Made by a program: the position numbers and the translations under genes
Origin: Treponema phagedenis
Lineage (GTDB): Bacteria > Spirochaetota > Spirochaetia > Treponematales > Treponemataceae
Assembly (NCBI RefSeq): GCF_008153345.1
Contig: NZ_CP042818.1
Location: forward strand, 2,505,001 to 2,569,000
Length of the DNA: 64,000 nucleotides
Reading direction: 5' to 3'
Shown here: positions 45,391-56,337 of the stretch, piece by piece
Position numbering within the stretch: the stretch's first letter is position 1
How the letters are laid out: each line of letters begins with the position of its first letter
Notes under the pieces: model-generated
Seen by the model: the letters and a program-made list of their open reading frames with translations, nothing else
Database searches by the model: none
What the model was told of the DNA's origin: nothing

Positions 45391-45513
45391 ATTACGGCTT
45401 TTATTCTTCATGCTCTTGTCGTGAATACACCGCAGGCGCTCTTGAACTTTTTTCCGCAAGTTGTTATATTTTTATAGAATATGATTCAGTTTTAGTATGA
45501 TACGGAGGTTTAT

Positions 45514-46773
45514 ATGATTAAAACGGTAAAAGATATTGAGCTTAAAAATAAGCGTATTATTATGCGTGTTGATTTTAATGTGCCGATGAAAGACGGAGTG
45601 GTTCAGGATGATACCAGAATTGTTGCGGCATTGCCGACCATTAAATATATTCTTGAGCAGAAGCCGCGCTCACTGGTGTTGATGAGTCATCTTGGCGATC
45701 CCGAAAAGGATGCAAAGAAGGCTGCTGAAAAAGCGGCAAAAGACGGGAAGCCTTTTGATAAAGAGGCTTTTATTAACGGCAAAAACCGCATGAAGCCCGT
45801 TGCCGAGTATCTTGCAAAAAAGCTTGGCTCTTCCGTTGAGTTTGCAGATTCCTGTATGGGACAAAAGTCCCGCATAGATGCGCTGCCCGAAAGTGGCGTT
45901 TTGATGCTGGAAAATACCCGTTTCCATAAGGAGGAGACGGCGAAAGAACTTGATGCACAGCGTGTACTTGCAAAAGAGCTTGCAAGCTACGGCGATGTGT
46001 ATGTAAACGATGCTTTTGGAACCGCGCACCGTGCCCATGCCTCAACCGCTACGATTGCGGAATTTATGAAGGTGAAGGTTGGCGGCTTTTTGATGGAGAA
46101 GGAAGTAAAATATATTGAACCAATGGTAAAAAATCCGCCCAAACCGATGATTGCCATTATCGGCGGCGCAAAGGTTTCTTCCAAAATCGGCGTGCTTGAC
46201 AGTCTGTTAAAAAATGCCTCCGCTTTGATTATCGGCGGCGGTATGGCGTATACTTTTTTGAAAGTGCAGGGTCATGCAATCGGTAAATCGCTCGTAGAAG
46301 ATGATTATTTGGATACGGCAAAAACGCTGCTGGAAAATGCAAAAAAGCAGAATGTTCGTATTATTTTGCCGGTTGACCATGTATGCGCGGAAACTTTTGC
46401 AGCCGATGCAAAACCCGTTATGGTTGACGGCGTGGATATTCCCGATAATCTGATGGGAATGGATGTCGGGGCAAAAACGCTTGCCTTATATCAAAAGGAA
46501 ATTGCCGCGGCAAAATCCATTGTGTGGAACGGACCTGTTGGTGTGTTTGAGTTTGAAGCTTTTTCAAAAGGGACGTCCGAGGTTGCGCACTATGTTGCCG
46601 ATGCAACCGATAAGGGCGCTGTCAGTGTGGTCGGCGGCGGAGATTCCGTTGCGGCGGTGAATAAGTTTAATCTTGCAAACCGTATGAGCCATGTATCAAC
46701 CGGAGGAGGCGCCTCGCTTGAATTCCTTGAAGGGAAAACATTGCCGGGTATTGCCTGCCTCGAAACAAAATAA
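45514..46773 (+). CDS. pgk: Phosphoglycerate kinase
   Basis: 419 residues, normal length. It catalyses 1,3-bisphosphoglycerate plus ADP to 3-phosphoglycerate plus ATP in glycolysis. Substrate-binding RVDFNVPMKDG is near the N-terminus, ENTRFHKEE follows, and the nucleotide site GGGDSVAAVNKF is near the C-terminus. GGAGG is well spaced before the ATG. A hairpin follows the stop, then a repeat element and tpiA. Confidence 0.97.
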   Translation: MIKTVKDIELKNKRIIMRVDFNVPMKDGVVQDDTRIVAALPTIKYILEQKPRSLVLMSHLGDPEKDAKKAAEKAAKDGKPFDKEAFINGKNRMKPVAEYLAKKLGSSVEFADSCMGQKSRIDALPESGVLMLENTRFHKEETAKELDAQRVLAKELASYGDVYVNDAFGTAHRAHASTATIAEFMKVKVGGFLMEKEVKYIEPMVKNPPKPMIAIIGGAKVSSKIGVLDSLLKNASALIIGGGMAYTFLKVQGHAIGKSLVEDDYLDTAKTLLENAKKQNVRIILPVDHVCAETFAADAKPVMVDGVDIPDNLMGMDVGAKTLALYQKEIAAAKSIVWNGPVGVFEFEAFSKGTSEVAHYVADATDKGAVSVVGGGDSVAAVNKFNLANRMSHVSTGGGASLEFLEGKTLPGIACLETK

Positions 46774-46812
46774 GGCTTGAGTACAGAGACTGAAAAACAG
46801 CCTGGTTTGCAT

Positions 46813-46851
46813 GTTCGGCGGGTTTTGTTTTACCGCAAAACGGCGCCGAAC
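46813..46851 (+). terminator. Hairpin after pgk
   Basis: Stem GTTCGGCG/CGCCGAAC (46813-46820, 46844-46851) extended by GTTTTG/CAAAAC. No strong T run follows. Confidence 0.5.
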
Positions 46852-46891
46852 GCTGTTTTGCAAAAATCGTGCGGTATGTGTTCCGGTGTGG

Positions 46892-47112
46892 CGTTTTGTG
46901 ATTAACTTGCTGTTGTACTAATTGGAGTGTTACCCATACCGGCTTGCAGATTCAGCATTACTATGGTAAGCTACTCACCGTTGCGCCGTGTCGGACTCCT
47001 TTTTATAACAGGGAGTTTTCAAACTCGTGGTTTAGTTTTTGACATGGACGGCAAAATCAGAACTGCCACGGACGGCAAAAATCAGAACAGGCACGGACGC
47101 CCGTGGTTCCAC
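46892..47112. repeat. Intergenic repeat element plus extra modules
   Basis: A complete 102-bp core in reverse orientation (46892-46993) runs from GTTTTGTGATTAACTTGCTG to CCGTTGCGCCGTGTCG. After it come GACATGGACGGCAAAATCAG and GGCACGGACGCCCGTGGTTC modules to 47112. It lies between pgk and tpiA, which are otherwise adjacent glycolytic genes. Confidence 0.75.
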
Positions 47113-47225
47113 GCAGAAATGAGTTAAAAGCGGATCGAGTTATCAAAAAAACATTATACCAGCAGAACTCGTTGAAACAAAATGAGAGAAAAACTTTTTA
47201 TACAATTTATTTATTAGGAGAAATT

Positions 47226-47975
47226 ATGCGTAAATATTTTATTGCAGGAAACTGGAAGATGCACAAAACAAAGGCCGAGGCTGTTGCTTTGGCAAAAGAT
47301 GTTGTGGAAGCGGTAAAGGGCGGGCCGCATAAGTACATGATTGCGCCAAGCTTTACTGCCTTGGATGCGGTTTCACAGGTTGTAAAAAACACGAACGTCC
47401 TACTTGGTGCACAGAATATGAGCACTGATGAGCAGGGTGCTCACACCGGTGAGGTTTCCGTGCTGCAATTAAAAGACCTCGGCGTGCAGGTTGTGATTTT
47501 AGGGCATTCGGAGCGGCGTCATATTTACAAAGAAACCGATGAAATGGTTAATAAGAAGGTGAAGCTTGCCCTTGCACACGGACTTGAAGTTATCCTTTGT
47601 ATCGGTGAATTGTTGGAAGAGCGGGAAGCCGGTAAGGCTGAGCAGGTGTGTGAAGCACAAACCAGAAAAGGGCTTGACGGCGTTTCAAAAGAGGATTTAA
47701 AACGAGTAACCATCGCATACGAGCCGGTATGGGCAATCGGCACGGGGAAAACAGCCACTCCCGAAGATGCGGATGCAATTCATGCTTATGTACGGAAAAT
47801 AATTGCCGATATATATGATAAGGACGCAGCGGATTCGATTATTATTCAGTACGGCGGCTCTATGAAAGCGGAAAACGCTCAGGCTCTTTTGGCGAAAGAA
47901 AATATTGACGGCGGTCTTATCGGCGGCGCCGCCTTAAAAGCGGAAACTTTTGCGCCAATTGCGCTTTGTAAGTAG
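47226..47975 (+). CDS. tpiA: Triosephosphate isomerase
   Basis: 249 residues from MRKYFIAGNWKMHK, the canonical family N-terminus, with AGGAG just upstream; the longer open frame begins inside repeat DNA. The catalytic Lys is in GNWKMHK, His in LGHSERR, Glu in YEPVWAIGTGK, and the phosphate loop is GGSMKAEN. It interconverts dihydroxyacetone phosphate and glyceraldehyde 3-phosphate. It is separated from pgk by a repeat element, so it may have its own promoter. Confidence 0.97.
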   Translation: MRKYFIAGNWKMHKTKAEAVALAKDVVEAVKGGPHKYMIAPSFTALDAVSQVVKNTNVLLGAQNMSTDEQGAHTGEVSVLQLKDLGVQVVILGHSERRHIYKETDEMVNKKVKLALAHGLEVILCIGELLEEREAGKAEQVCEAQTRKGLDGVSKEDLKRVTIAYEPVWAIGTGKTATPEDADAIHAYVRKIIADIYDKDAADSIIIQYGGSMKAENAQALLAKENIDGGLIGGAALKAETFAPIALCK

Positions 47976-48041
47976 CTGAAAACAGAGCTTCATACATAGT
48001 TTTGAATTCATCTTTATACACATCATTCTATTGAATTCGTT

Positions 48042-48075
48042 CCTCTCCGCTTTGTTTTACAACAAAACGGAGGGG
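48042..48075 (+). terminator. Hairpin after tpiA
   Basis: Fifteen-base arms (48042-48056, 48061-48075) with one G-U pair and one mismatch, loop TTAC, core TTTGTT/AACAAA and CTCCG/CGGAG. It lacks a T run. Confidence 0.5.
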
Positions 48076-48189
48076 CGCATACCATACGAAAAAGCGGTCT
48101 TATAACAACTGTTTAATCCAAGCGCTCGTCCTTATGCGTAATAGATTTCATACCGTCTCTTACGTAAACCAATTATATGAGGAAGACTT

Positions 48190-51100
48190 ATGTCTGAAAA
48201 CGTCGAACGGCTGCTTCATCGGGTTAAATCGGCACTGCTTTCAAGAGATTTTGATTTCGGTGAAAAAATATTAAAGGGATTTTTAGAAAGCAATAAAAAT
48301 TTAGAGAAACAAGACGAGTATGAAATATATTCGGCTTTGGGACAGTTGTATCTTCGATCGGAACAATTTCAAAAAGCATTATCCGTCTATAAAAAATTAC
48401 AAATGCAAAATGCTCAAGATGCTGATGTACTGAACAATCTTGGTACCGTTTATCGCCGTTTGGGAAAACTACCTGAATCCGTTGCCATATTAAAAACAGC
48501 GCTCAAACTGGGCAAAAATAAAGAAACTGTTTTATACAACCTCGGGAATACATACAAAGAAGGAGAAGTGTACGATAGAGCGGCAGACTGCTTTAAACAA
48601 GTTCTTGAATTAAACCCTAACGATGTGCTTGCCTATAATCATCTCGGAACTATTCAAGCATTAGAAAAAAAAACTGAACTTGCAATTGAAACCTATTATA
48701 AAGGCTTGTTGCTTGACCCTAATCATCCTTTCTTACACTTTAATCTTGCAAACATATTTTATAAGCAAGGAAAACTCACCGCAGCGCTTGAGTCCTACCT
48801 TGAAGCGGTAAAGACAATGCCGGGCTTTATTGAAGCACAAAAAAACATTGCAGACATTTATTTAAAAATCGGGAAAACAGATCTTGCCCTTCATTCATAT
48901 AAAACGCTGATACAAATTGAAGGAGAATCCGACAAAAACCTTACAGCACTCGGTACCTTATATGCACAAAAGGGATTTAAAAAAGAAAGCAAAATTTATT
49001 ATACTCAAGCTTTAAAAATCAATAATAAATTTGCACCCGCCGCGGTAGGCATAGCGGAAATTCTTATTGCTGAAAAAAAATATCTTGAAGCTTTACATGC
49101 CCTTGAAGTTGCAGGCGGAACTGCGAGTAAAGTAAAAGAACTGTTAGTTACTATGACAGAAGTTTGCTTAAAGCTTAGAGATTACGCAAAAGCAAAAGAA
49201 GTTGTTCTTCATTTTGACCCTGAATGGGATAACGACATTGCAGCGTTAAAAGTAAAAGGCACGCTTTTTTCTCTTTTAGGAGATTCGGAAAAAGCAAGCG
49301 AAGCTTTTAAAAAAATCCTTGAAATTGCACCGTCCCAAATTGATTTTAGACTTGAGTTGGCTGAACAATACTTCCTCTCTCATCAATATGAGGAAGCAAA
49401 AGAAGAGCTTGTACAATATTTAAAAAACAAACCCGGAGATATTCCCATACGAATGCGTCTTGCAGAGATTCTTGAAACTATGGAAAAACCAAAAGCTGCT
49501 TATGATGAATATAAAAAAATACTGCAAGAAGATGCCAATCATATAGAAGCCAATAGGGCCATAGCCGCCTTAATGAAAAAATACGGAGAACTTGAAAGCG
49601 CCATTCATCTTGCCGGAGAAATCGCAAATATCCAAAGTAGCGGCGATATTGAAAATTCCGTAGCCTCCTTTTCTCAAACTCTTGATTTATACGAAAAAGC
49701 TGCGCAAGCATTTGAAAAAGATGTAGGACTGAATGCCAATATTGATTTTTCAAATGATGACGATGAACAATTTTTTGATGCAGATAATATTGAAATACAA
49801 AACCTCCCTACATATAAGAATGAAGATATCATTTCTCTTTTTGATGAAGAAGATGAGGACACATCTTCGTTTCCCTATGAAGCATTAATAGAAGATGAAG
49901 ACGGAGAAAATTATGAACTTGATCTTTCAATTGACTCCCCGCTTTATGATATTTCCGATTCCTCTGATAACTCTGAAGACAGTGAACTCAGCGATATCCC
50001 GGAAGAAGAAATGGGAAATCCTTTCGAGTACGATCAAAAAGAAAATATCTTTTCGGGTTCTGATACCGACAATAACGACACAGTATCCGACTTTGAGGAA
50101 GAAAACGGTTCCCACCACTTTGAAACAGACCGTGACAGTGAAGCTCCCCTACTCTCCCCCGACAATCTTATAGACAATAGTGAAAATCTTGGAGAAGCTG
50201 AGTTTGAACCTTTTTATGAACAGTCACCGGAAAAAAATCAGCAAAAAAATAAAGAAGATTTTTTAACCGATAATAATTTTCTTGGAGAAGCCGACGCTGA
50301 TCTTATACCGTTTGATGATAAGGATATTTTTAATCAAGACCTTTCCAATCAAGAACTAAAAGGCAAAGAAAAATCAACTTCATCAAAACACTCCGATGCA
50401 GATGATACAATATCTGAAAGCCAAAAAAATGCAGCAGACCCTGCTTCTAAAAAAACCCCGGCACTTCCTCCGCACACAAATCACCAAGAGAACCCCTTAC
50501 AAGATTTCCCATTTAGTCCGTACTTTGATCCGGTGCAAAAAGCAAATACAGCTTTTGCAAAGGCTGCGGAAACACTTGAAAAACTTGCTAACAAATTAAA
50601 TGATAAAATCGATTCATTGCAGTTCTCCAATGATAAAAAAAACGCTTTCGATTTTCCCAAAACCGAAAATCGTCCAAAACCGCCACAGCCTGATTTTGCC
50701 GATACCGATTCAAATCTCATCAGCAATTATGATTTTGCAAATACAAACGAAGATGAAATCGATTTATCAGAGCCGGAAAAGCCTATTGAAGAATCCCCTT
50801 CGGAAGATATAACGGAAAGCACCGAGTACAACGATGAGTTTGACCCGCAGGATATAACCGATGAAATCGATTTATCAGAGCCGGAAAAGCCTATTGAGGA
50901 ATCCCTTTCGGAAGATATAACGGAAAGCACCGAGTACAACGATGAGTTTGATCCGCAGGATACAACCGAAGAAATCGATTTATCAGAGCCGGAAAAGCCT
51001 ATTGAGGAAGCCCTTTCGGAAGATATAACGGAAAGCACCGAGTACAACGATGAGTTTGACCCGCAGGATATAACCGATGAAATCGATTTATCAGAGCCGG

Positions 51101-52722
51101 AAAAGCCTATTGAGGAATCCCTTTCGGAAGATATAACGGAAAGCACCGAGTACAACGATGAGTTTGATCCGCAGGATACAACCGAAGAAATCGATTTATC
51201 AGAGCCGGAAAAGCCTATTGAGGAAGCCCTTTCGGAAGATATAACGGAAAGCACCGAGTACAACGATGAGTTTGATCCGCAGGATATAACCGAAGAAATC
51301 GATTTATCAGAACCGGAAGAGCCTATTGAGGAAGCCCTTTCGGAAAACATAACGGAAAGCACCGAGTACAACGATGAGTTTGATCCGCAGGATACAACCG
51401 AAGAAATCGATTTATCAGAACCGGAAGAGCTCCTCGAAGAATCCCCTTCGGAAAACATAACAAAAAGCACCGAGTACAGCAATGAGTTTGACCCGCAGGA
51501 TACAACCGAAGAAATCGATTTATCAGAACCGGAAGAGCTTCTCGAAGAATCACCTTCGGAAGATATAACGGAAAACACCGAGTACAGCAATGAGTTTGAC
51601 CCGCAGGATACAACCGAAGAAATCGATTTATCAGAACCGCAAGAGCTTCTCGAAGAATCACCTTCGGAAAACATAACAAAAAGCACCGAGTACAGCAATG
51701 AGTTTGACCCGCAGGATACAACCGAAGAAATCGATTTATCAGAACCGCAAGAGCTTCTCGAAGAATCACCTTCGGAAAACATAACAAAAAAAACCGAGTA
51801 CAGCGATGAGTTTGACCCGCAGGATACAACCGAAGAAATCGATTTATCAGAACCGCAAGAGCTTCTCGAAGAATCACCTTCGGAAGATATAACGGAAAAC
51901 ACCGAGTACAGCAATGAGTTTGACCCGCAGGATACAACCGATGAAATCGATTTATCAGAACCGGAAGAGCTTCTCGAAGAATCACCTTCGGAAGATATAA
52001 CGGAAAACACCGAGTACAGCAATGAGTTTGACCCGCAGGATATAACCGAAGAAATCGATTTATCAGAGCCGGAAAAGCCTATTGAGGAATCCCTTTCGGA
52101 AGATATAACGGAAAACACCGAGTACAGCAATGAGTTTGACCCGCAGGATATAACCAAAGAAATCGATTTATCAGAGCCGGAAAAGCCTATTGAGGAATCC
52201 CTTTCGGAAGATAGACCGATTGAAGATGAAGAAAGCGAAGATGAATTTGCTACAGTTGAAAATAAAGAAAACATAGAAGAGTTTGATACAATTGAAATAA
52301 CCGATGACAAACCTGAGTCTTCCGATTTATCAACCCATTTTGATACGCAGCGTTTTGCACAAGTTTCTCATCTAATTGATGCAAAGGATTTGCTGAATTT
52401 ACTTTCCTATTTAAACGCATCTATTCTTTCGTCAACAGAGGTAGAGCCAATGTCGTTTTTAGAAGGTAATGATCAAGCGCAATTAGATTATATTATGAAC
52501 AAGCTAAAACGCATTGGAGGATTAAAAAACAGAGCACTTTTAAGTAAGATACATCAGAACTTTAAAACTATTTACGGAAATGAAATGGAATCATTTAATG
52601 ATATGTTTAAATACTTTTATAGACTCACAGTAGAATTTTCAGATAGAATTCTTGCAGCCGAATGTATTCGCTCATTAGATATCCTTATGAAAAAATTTCA
52701 AATGTTAAAGGAAATAGAATAA
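48190..52722 (+). CDS. Giant TPR protein with acidic 36-residue tandem repeats
   Basis: 1510 residues. Residues 1-480 form about a dozen TPR units (for example [20 protein letters not shown] and [20 protein letters not shown]). Residues 510-855 are acidic and low-complexity. Residues 856-1323 are 13 full copies plus a partial copy of a 36-residue unit starting [14 protein letters not shown] and ending [11 protein letters not shown] helical C-terminal domain (about 1390-1510) follows. No signal peptide is visible, so it is probably cytoplasmic, perhaps a scaffold. The ribosome site GAGGAAG is close before ATG. The repeat region is likely variable in copy number. Family unknown beyond TPR. Confidence 0.88.
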   Translation: MSENVERLLHRVKSALLSRDFDFGEKILKGFLESNKNLEKQDEYEIYSALGQLYLRSEQFQKALSVYKKLQMQNAQDADVLNNLGTVYRRLGKLPESVAILKTALKLGKNKETVLYNLGNTYKEGEVYDRAADCFKQVLELNPNDVLAYNHLGTIQALEKKTELAIETYYKGLLLDPNHPFLHFNLANIFYKQGKLTAALESYLEAVKTMPGFIEAQKNIADIYLKIGKTDLALHSYKTLIQIEGESDKNLTALGTLYAQKGFKKESKIYYTQALKINNKFAPAAVGIAEILIAEKKYLEALHALEVAGGTASKVKELLVTMTEVCLKLRDYAKAKEVVLHFDPEWDNDIAALKVKGTLFSLLGDSEKASEAFKKILEIAPSQIDFRLELAEQYFLSHQYEEAKEELVQYLKNKPGDIPIRMRLAEILETMEKPKAAYDEYKKILQEDANHIEANRAIAALMKKYGELESAIHLAGEIANIQSSGDIENSVASFSQTLDLYEKAAQAFEKDVGLNANIDFSNDDDEQFFDADNIEIQNLPTYKNEDIISLFDEEDEDTSSFPYEALIEDEDGENYELDLSIDSPLYDISDSSDNSEDSELSDIPEEEMGNPFEYDQKENIFSGSDTDNNDTVSDFEEENGSHHFETDRDSEAPLLSPDNLIDNSENLGEAEFEPFYEQSPEKNQQKNKEDFLTDNNFLGEADADLIPFDDKDIFNQDLSNQELKGKEKSTSSKHSDADDTISESQKNAADPASKKTPALPPHTNHQENPLQDFPFSPYFDPVQKANTAFAKAAETLEKLANKLNDKIDSLQFSNDKKNAFDFPKTENRPKPPQPDFADTDSNLISNYDFANTNEDEIDLSEPEKPIEESPSEDITESTEYNDEFDPQDITDEIDLSEPEKPIEESLSEDITESTEYNDEFDPQDTTEEIDLSEPEKPIEEALSEDITESTEYNDEFDPQDITDEIDLSEPEKPIEESLSEDITESTEYNDEFDPQDTTEEIDLSEPEKPIEEALSEDITESTEYNDEFDPQDITEEIDLSEPEEPIEEALSENITESTEYNDEFDPQDTTEEIDLSEPEELLEESPSENITKSTEYSNEFDPQDTTEEIDLSEPEELLEESPSEDITENTEYSNEFDPQDTTEEIDLSEPQELLEESPSENITKSTEYSNEFDPQDTTEEIDLSEPQELLEESPSENITKKTEYSDEFDPQDTTEEIDLSEPQELLEESPSEDITENTEYSNEFDPQDTTDEIDLSEPEELLEESPSEDITENTEYSNEFDPQDITEEIDLSEPEKPIEESLSEDITENTEYSNEFDPQDITKEIDLSEPEKPIEESLSEDRPIEDEESEDEFATVENKENIEEFDTIEITDDKPESSDLSTHFDTQRFAQVSHLIDAKDLLNLLSYLNASILSSTEVEPMSFLEGNDQAQLDYIMNKLKRIGGLKNRALLSKIHQNFKTIYGNEMESFNDMFKYFYRLTVEFSDRILAAECIRSLDILMKKFQMLKEIE
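50755..52158 (+). repeat. 108-bp tandem repeat array, 13 full units
   Basis: Thirteen contiguous 108-bp units, each starting GAAATCGATTTATCAGA, followed by a partial fourteenth from 52159. Units 1-5 and 13 are of an EKPIEE type and 7-12 of an EELLEE or QELLEE type, with unit 6 intermediate. Units alternate in DTTE/DITD endings, suggesting duplication in blocks of two units (216 bp). Confidence 0.95.
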
Positions 52723-52820
52723 ACAGGCAGCCTATTTTTACGTTGCCCTTCATCGACGGCAACTATATTTTCCGTCCTCTTTTAGAGACACGGAAAAACT
52801 TATACGTAAGGAGAATAATT

Positions 52821-53468
52821 ATGGAAATGAATAAGTATATTGATCACACCTTATTAAAACCGAATGCAGTTGAAGATGACATCATTCGTATTTGTGATGA
52901 AGCAAAAAAATATGAGTTTGCTTCCGTTTGTGTAAATCCTTGTAATGTGGCAATCGTAAAAAAAGCACTTGCCGATACAACGGTAAAAACATGCAGCGTT
53001 ATCGGTTTCCCGTTCGGAACACAAGTTTCTGCAATCAAACTTGCGGAAGCAGAACAGGCAATTGCCGACGGAGCGGAAGAAATCGATATGGTAATAAACA
53101 TTGGGAAATTGCTTGAAGGAAATACCGAGTTTGTTACAAAAGAAATTAAAACCATTGCAGATGCTTGCCATAAGAAAAACGCACTGCTGAAAGTTATTGT
53201 AGAAACCTGTTACCTTGAAGAAAAAAATATTGCCGACGTCTGCGCTTGTGTTGAAAACGCAAATGCCGACTTTATTAAAACCTCAACCGGCTATGGCTCC
53301 CGTGGTGCAAGTACGGATGACATAAAACTTTTTAAAAAGTATCTTAAAAAAGATACCAAAATAAAAGCTTCGGGCGGAATTCGTACAAAAGCCGATGCTG
53401 AAATGTATATTGAACTCGGCTGTTCAAGAATAGGAACCAGTAACGGCGTCGGCATTATCGAAGGCTAA
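52821..53468 (+). CDS. deoC: Deoxyribose-phosphate aldolase
   Basis: 215 residues from [14 protein letters not shown], with AAGGAG 7 bases upstream; the longer frame upstream overlaps the preceding gene and is not used. It cleaves 2-deoxyribose 5-phosphate to glyceraldehyde 3-phosphate and acetaldehyde in nucleoside salvage. The catalytic Lys is in FIKTSTGYG, with CVNPCNV and [16 protein letters not shown] blocks. It fits with purine nucleoside uptake by the pnr operon and feeds triose phosphate into the nearby glycolytic enzymes. Confidence 0.96.
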   Translation: MEMNKYIDHTLLKPNAVEDDIIRICDEAKKYEFASVCVNPCNVAIVKKALADTTVKTCSVIGFPFGTQVSAIKLAEAEQAIADGAEEIDMVINIGKLLEGNTEFVTKEIKTIADACHKKNALLKVIVETCYLEEKNIADVCACVENANADFIKTSTGYGSRGASTDDIKLFKKYLKKDTKIKASGGIRTKADAEMYIELGCSRIGTSNGVGIIEG

Positions 53469-53493
53469 ACAATCGCAGTAGAACAAGTATCAC

Positions 53494-53570
53494 ATTCTGT
53501 AATTAACTTGCTGCTATACTCATCGGTGATGTGTGCGGATTTAAGCATTCCTATGCTATCGCACCGCCAA
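53494..53570. repeat. Truncated intergenic repeat element
   Basis: Reverse-orientation fragment CTGTAATTAACTTGCTGCTA ... AAGCATTCCTATGC without the GCGCCGTGTCG end. Confidence 0.6.
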
Positions 53571-53595
53571 AAAGATAATCGGCACTTTAACCGCC

Positions 53596-53623
53596 TTGCT
53601 TTTTTTCAATAAAAAAGTATAAT
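53596..53623 (+). promoter_or_regulatory. gpmA promoter
   Basis: TTGCTT (53596-53601), 16-base spacer, TATAAT (53618-53623), then AGGAG at 53654 and ATG at 53664. Confidence 0.65.
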
Positions 53624-53663
53624 AAGCAGAAGTAAAACACGAGATTTAATTTTAGGAGATGTT

Positions 53664-54407
53664 ATGAAATTAGTTTTAGTACGACATGGCGAAAGTGAAT
53701 GGAATAAGCTTAATCTATTTACCGGCTGGACAGATGTTGAGCTTTCGGAAAAAGGTATGGAAGAGGCTAAAGAAGGCGGCAAAGCGCTGCGAGAAGAGGG
53801 GTTTGATTTCGATATTTGTTATACCTCGTATTTAAAACGAGCGATTCACACCTTGAATTTTATTCTTGATGAAATGGACAGGAACTGGCTTCCTGTTGTT
53901 AAAACCTGGAAATTAAACGAGCGGCATTACGGTGCTTTGCAAGGATTAAATAAGGCTGAGACTGCGGAAAAATACGGCGAAGATCAAGTAAAAAATTGGC
54001 GACGCTCTTTTGATATTGCTCCGCCTGATTTAAAAGAGGGAGATGAGCGCTGCCCCTATTTACAAACACCGTATCGAAATGAGAATAAAAATGAGTTACC
54101 GTTTACCGAAAGTTTAAAGGACACAATTGCTCGCGCGGTTCCGTATTTTGAAGAGTATATCAAAAAAGACATGCTTGCCGGCAAGCGAGTGCTTATTGCC
54201 GCACACGGAAATTCTTTGCGTGCGTTGATTAAATACTTTGAACATTTAAGCGATGAAGAAATTATCGGTGTGAACCTTCCAACCGGTGTACCGCTTGTGT
54301 ACGAATTTGATAAGGATTTTAAAGTCATTGATAAGCGTTATCTTGGCGATCAGGAAAAAATTGCGGCAAAAATAAATGCCGTTGCAAATCAGGGAAAAAA
54401 GAAATAA
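53664..54407 (+). CDS. gpmA: 2,3-bisphosphoglycerate-dependent phosphoglycerate mutase
   Basis: 247 residues, the normal dPGM length. It interconverts 3- and 2-phosphoglycerate. The phospho-acceptor His is in [10 protein letters not shown] near the N-terminus; [20 protein letters not shown] holds the acid Glu; [10 protein letters not shown] has the second His. It has its own promoter and terminator, so it is a single-gene unit within the glycolytic gene neighbourhood. Confidence 0.97.
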   Translation: MKLVLVRHGESEWNKLNLFTGWTDVELSEKGMEEAKEGGKALREEGFDFDICYTSYLKRAIHTLNFILDEMDRNWLPVVKTWKLNERHYGALQGLNKAETAEKYGEDQVKNWRRSFDIAPPDLKEGDERCPYLQTPYRNENKNELPFTESLKDTIARAVPYFEEYIKKDMLAGKRVLIAAHGNSLRALIKYFEHLSDEEIIGVNLPTGVPLVYEFDKDFKVIDKRYLGDQEKIAAKINAVANQGKKK

Positions 54408-54420
54408 ACTCGAAAAATCA

Positions 54421-54452
54421 ACCGTCAAGCATTTTTGCTTGGCGGTTTTTTT
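54421..54452 (+). terminator. Rho-independent terminator of gpmA
   Basis: Stem ACCGTCAAGC/GCTTGGCGGT (one G-U pair) with a 6-base loop and a run of seven or more T, 13 bases after the stop. Confidence 0.9.
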
Positions 54453-54515
54453 GTAATTAATAGAACTAATAATGGTTTAATGTTTACGATGACTAATAAT
54501 TTAAAGGAAAATTCA

Positions 54516-55319
54516 ATGCATGCTGAAAAAACTATACGACAGATCTCACTGGTATTTGTTTTATTATTGTTCCTTTCCGGTTGTGTGCATATAGAAAAAA
54601 ATAATGTTCAAGCATCATCTAATGCAGTGCAGCAAAAAATCGAAAAAGAAGAAATCTATGATTATCTAATCTTTACAGATTCCGAAACCGAAGATAGCGG
54701 ATTTATAGTAAAAGCAAATCCGCAGAAAATACAGCGAATCAGTAAATTGTTTATTCCTAAAACTTATCGCACCAAACCTATTACCGCCATTGCCGGTAAC
54801 GGTTTTATGAATTGCACCTCGCTGACGGAGATTTCGATTCCTGACAGCATACGAGAAATACCCGACTCTGCGTTTAAAAATTGCTCAATGGTACGAAAAT
54901 TGACCATAGCTCCTACCATAGCCGAAATCGGAGTGGCGGCTTTTATGAATTGTGGAAATTTACAAGAAATACACATCACTGCCGGCATACAAAAAATACG
55001 AAACTCCGCATTTGCTAATTGTGTTTCGCTAAAAGAAATAACTTTTGAAAAAGGAGAAGAACTCACTATTTATGAACGTGCTTTTACAAATTGCGGTTTT
55101 TCAAAACTGATTTTTCCCGATCGGATTGTTTCGATAAAAAATGCAGCTTTTTATAACTGCAAAGAGCTTACACAAATTGCTTTAACTTCTCCTGTTCCTC
55201 CGGAGCTTGGGCAACAAGTTTTTATGGATACATCGCTCGAGAGTGTTTTAATTCCGTCCAATGCATATGAAACTGCTGAAAATTGGGAAAGTTATGCCAG
55301 ACTTATGCAGACCCCGTAG
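54516..55319 (+). CDS. LRR_5 (BspA/TpLRR-like) surface lipoprotein
   Basis: 267 residues from MHAEKTIRQISLVFV, with AAAGGAAA upstream; an earlier ATG in frame lies in the terminator region. The signal peptide ends in lipobox LSGC. The mature part has five or six leucine-rich repeats of the treponemal type, for example FMNCTSLTEISIPDSIREIP and FANCVSLKEITFEKGEELTI. Such proteins (T. denticola LrrA, Tannerella BspA) mediate attachment to host cells or matrix. Surface exposure is inferred. Confidence 0.88.
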   Translation: MHAEKTIRQISLVFVLLLFLSGCVHIEKNNVQASSNAVQQKIEKEEIYDYLIFTDSETEDSGFIVKANPQKIQRISKLFIPKTYRTKPITAIAGNGFMNCTSLTEISIPDSIREIPDSAFKNCSMVRKLTIAPTIAEIGVAAFMNCGNLQEIHITAGIQKIRNSAFANCVSLKEITFEKGEELTIYERAFTNCGFSKLIFPDRIVSIKNAAFYNCKELTQIALTSPVPPELGQQVFMDTSLESVLIPSNAYETAENWESYARLMQTP

Positions 55320-55324
55320 TGTAC

Positions 55325-55632
55325 TGTTCTGCGGTTAACTTGAATGTATATAAATCATTTTATATAAACCAAGACAATTTTATAAAAAGAGTCAGACACA
55401 ACGTCATAATTTTGCCGTCCATGGCAAAATTATGCCTGCGAGTTTTAAAGCTTTGCAAATAGTCTTGCTTTAAAACATCGCTTCTGTTTGGAACCACTGC
55501 CACGCCCTGATTTTTAGTATTCCTGTTTACAGTAGCTGCGAGTTTTAAAGCTTCAATTTTACAGTTTTGTGTTGATTCTTTTAAACATCGTTTGGAATTT
55601 TGCAAGGGTGAGTAAACTTACCATAGGAATGC
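55325..55632. repeat. Composite intergenic repeat element
   Basis: Reading from TGTTCTGCGGTTAACTTGAA it contains the palindrome CATAATTTTGCC/GGCAAAATTATG (55405-55434), the CGAGTTTTAAAGC hairpin, a GGAACCACTGCCACGCCCTG module, a second CGAGTTTTAAAGC hairpin and AGTAAACTTACCATAGGAAT. No gene lies between 55320 and 55741. Confidence 0.65.
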
Positions 55633-55741
55633 AAAATACGGTAAGCTATTACCGCTAATGCACTTCTCTAAGTTAATGAGAGAATGGTATATTAGAATAA
55701 GATACAAAACTGTACTGTTAAAAATAAAGGATACAACTAAA

Positions 55742-56281
55742 ATGGCAAGAGCACAAAGCAAAACTGATTTACTAAAAGATTCGGAAAGTAATTTTTCCAT
55801 ACTGATGGAAATAATTAAGAACATGAACGAAAAAGAATTGAATGCAGAATTTAATCTTGATGTTTCCGTAAATAAAAAAGAAGCTCATTGGCAACGAGAT
55901 AAAAATATACGGGATGTTCTTATTCATCTGTATGAATGGCAGGAGTTGTTGCTTCATTGGATTCATTCAAACATGACCGGTGAAGAAAAACCGTTTTTAC
56001 CCGAGCCTTATAACTGGAAAACCTACGGCGAGATGAATATTTCTTTTTGGAAAAAGCACCAACAAACTTCCTGCAATGATGCTATTAAGCTTTTAGAACA
56101 AAGGCACAAAAAGGTTATAACCGAAATAGAAAAGTTTTCCAACGAGGAGTTATTCCAAAAGGGAAAGTTTAAATGGACGGGCACAACCACGCTTGGAAGT
56201 TATTGTGTTTCTTCCGCCTCAAGCCACTATGATTGGGCAATAAAAAAGATCAAGTTTTTTAGAAAAGCAAAGACGCACTAA
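55742..56281 (+). CDS. ClbS/DfsB-family four-helix protein
   Basis: 179 residues from MARAQSKTDLLKDSESNFSI; the frame upstream lies in repeat-rich DNA. Features of the ClbS/DfsB (DUF1706, DinB-like) family are visible: RDVLIHLYEWQELLLHWI, PEPYNWKTYGEMN, WTGTTTLGSYCVSSASSHYDW. E. coli ClbS hydrolyses colibactin; most relatives have no known substrate. The ribosome site AAGGA is somewhat distant. It stands alone downstream of a repeat element. Confidence 0.82.
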   Translation: MARAQSKTDLLKDSESNFSILMEIIKNMNEKELNAEFNLDVSVNKKEAHWQRDKNIRDVLIHLYEWQELLLHWIHSNMTGEEKPFLPEPYNWKTYGEMNISFWKKHQQTSCNDAIKLLEQRHKKVITEIEKFSNEELFQKGKFKWTGTTTLGSYCVSSASSHYDWAIKKIKFFRKAKTH

Positions 56282-56337
56282 AAAGTATTAGCTGCATGAG
56301 TGCTAACTCTAACATTTATGCAGCCGTAGATTAATTT

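Noticed and set aside
47103-47225. N-terminal extension of tpiA
   Set aside because: It begins in repeat DNA; the canonical start with AGGAG is at 47226.
50755-52215. Possible CRISPR-like array
   Set aside because: Units are 108 bp, contiguous, in frame and without unique spacers; it is coding tandem repeat.
50727-52310. Long antisense open frame rich in Ser ([15 protein letters not shown]-type repeats)
   Set aside because: It is the mirror of the 108-bp in-frame tandem repeats; a repeat length divisible by three keeps the opposite frame open. There is no ribosome site or family match.
52662-52820. N-terminal extension of deoC
   Set aside because: It overlaps the end of the giant TPR gene, is unlike the family, and a strong ribosome site precedes the Met at 52821.
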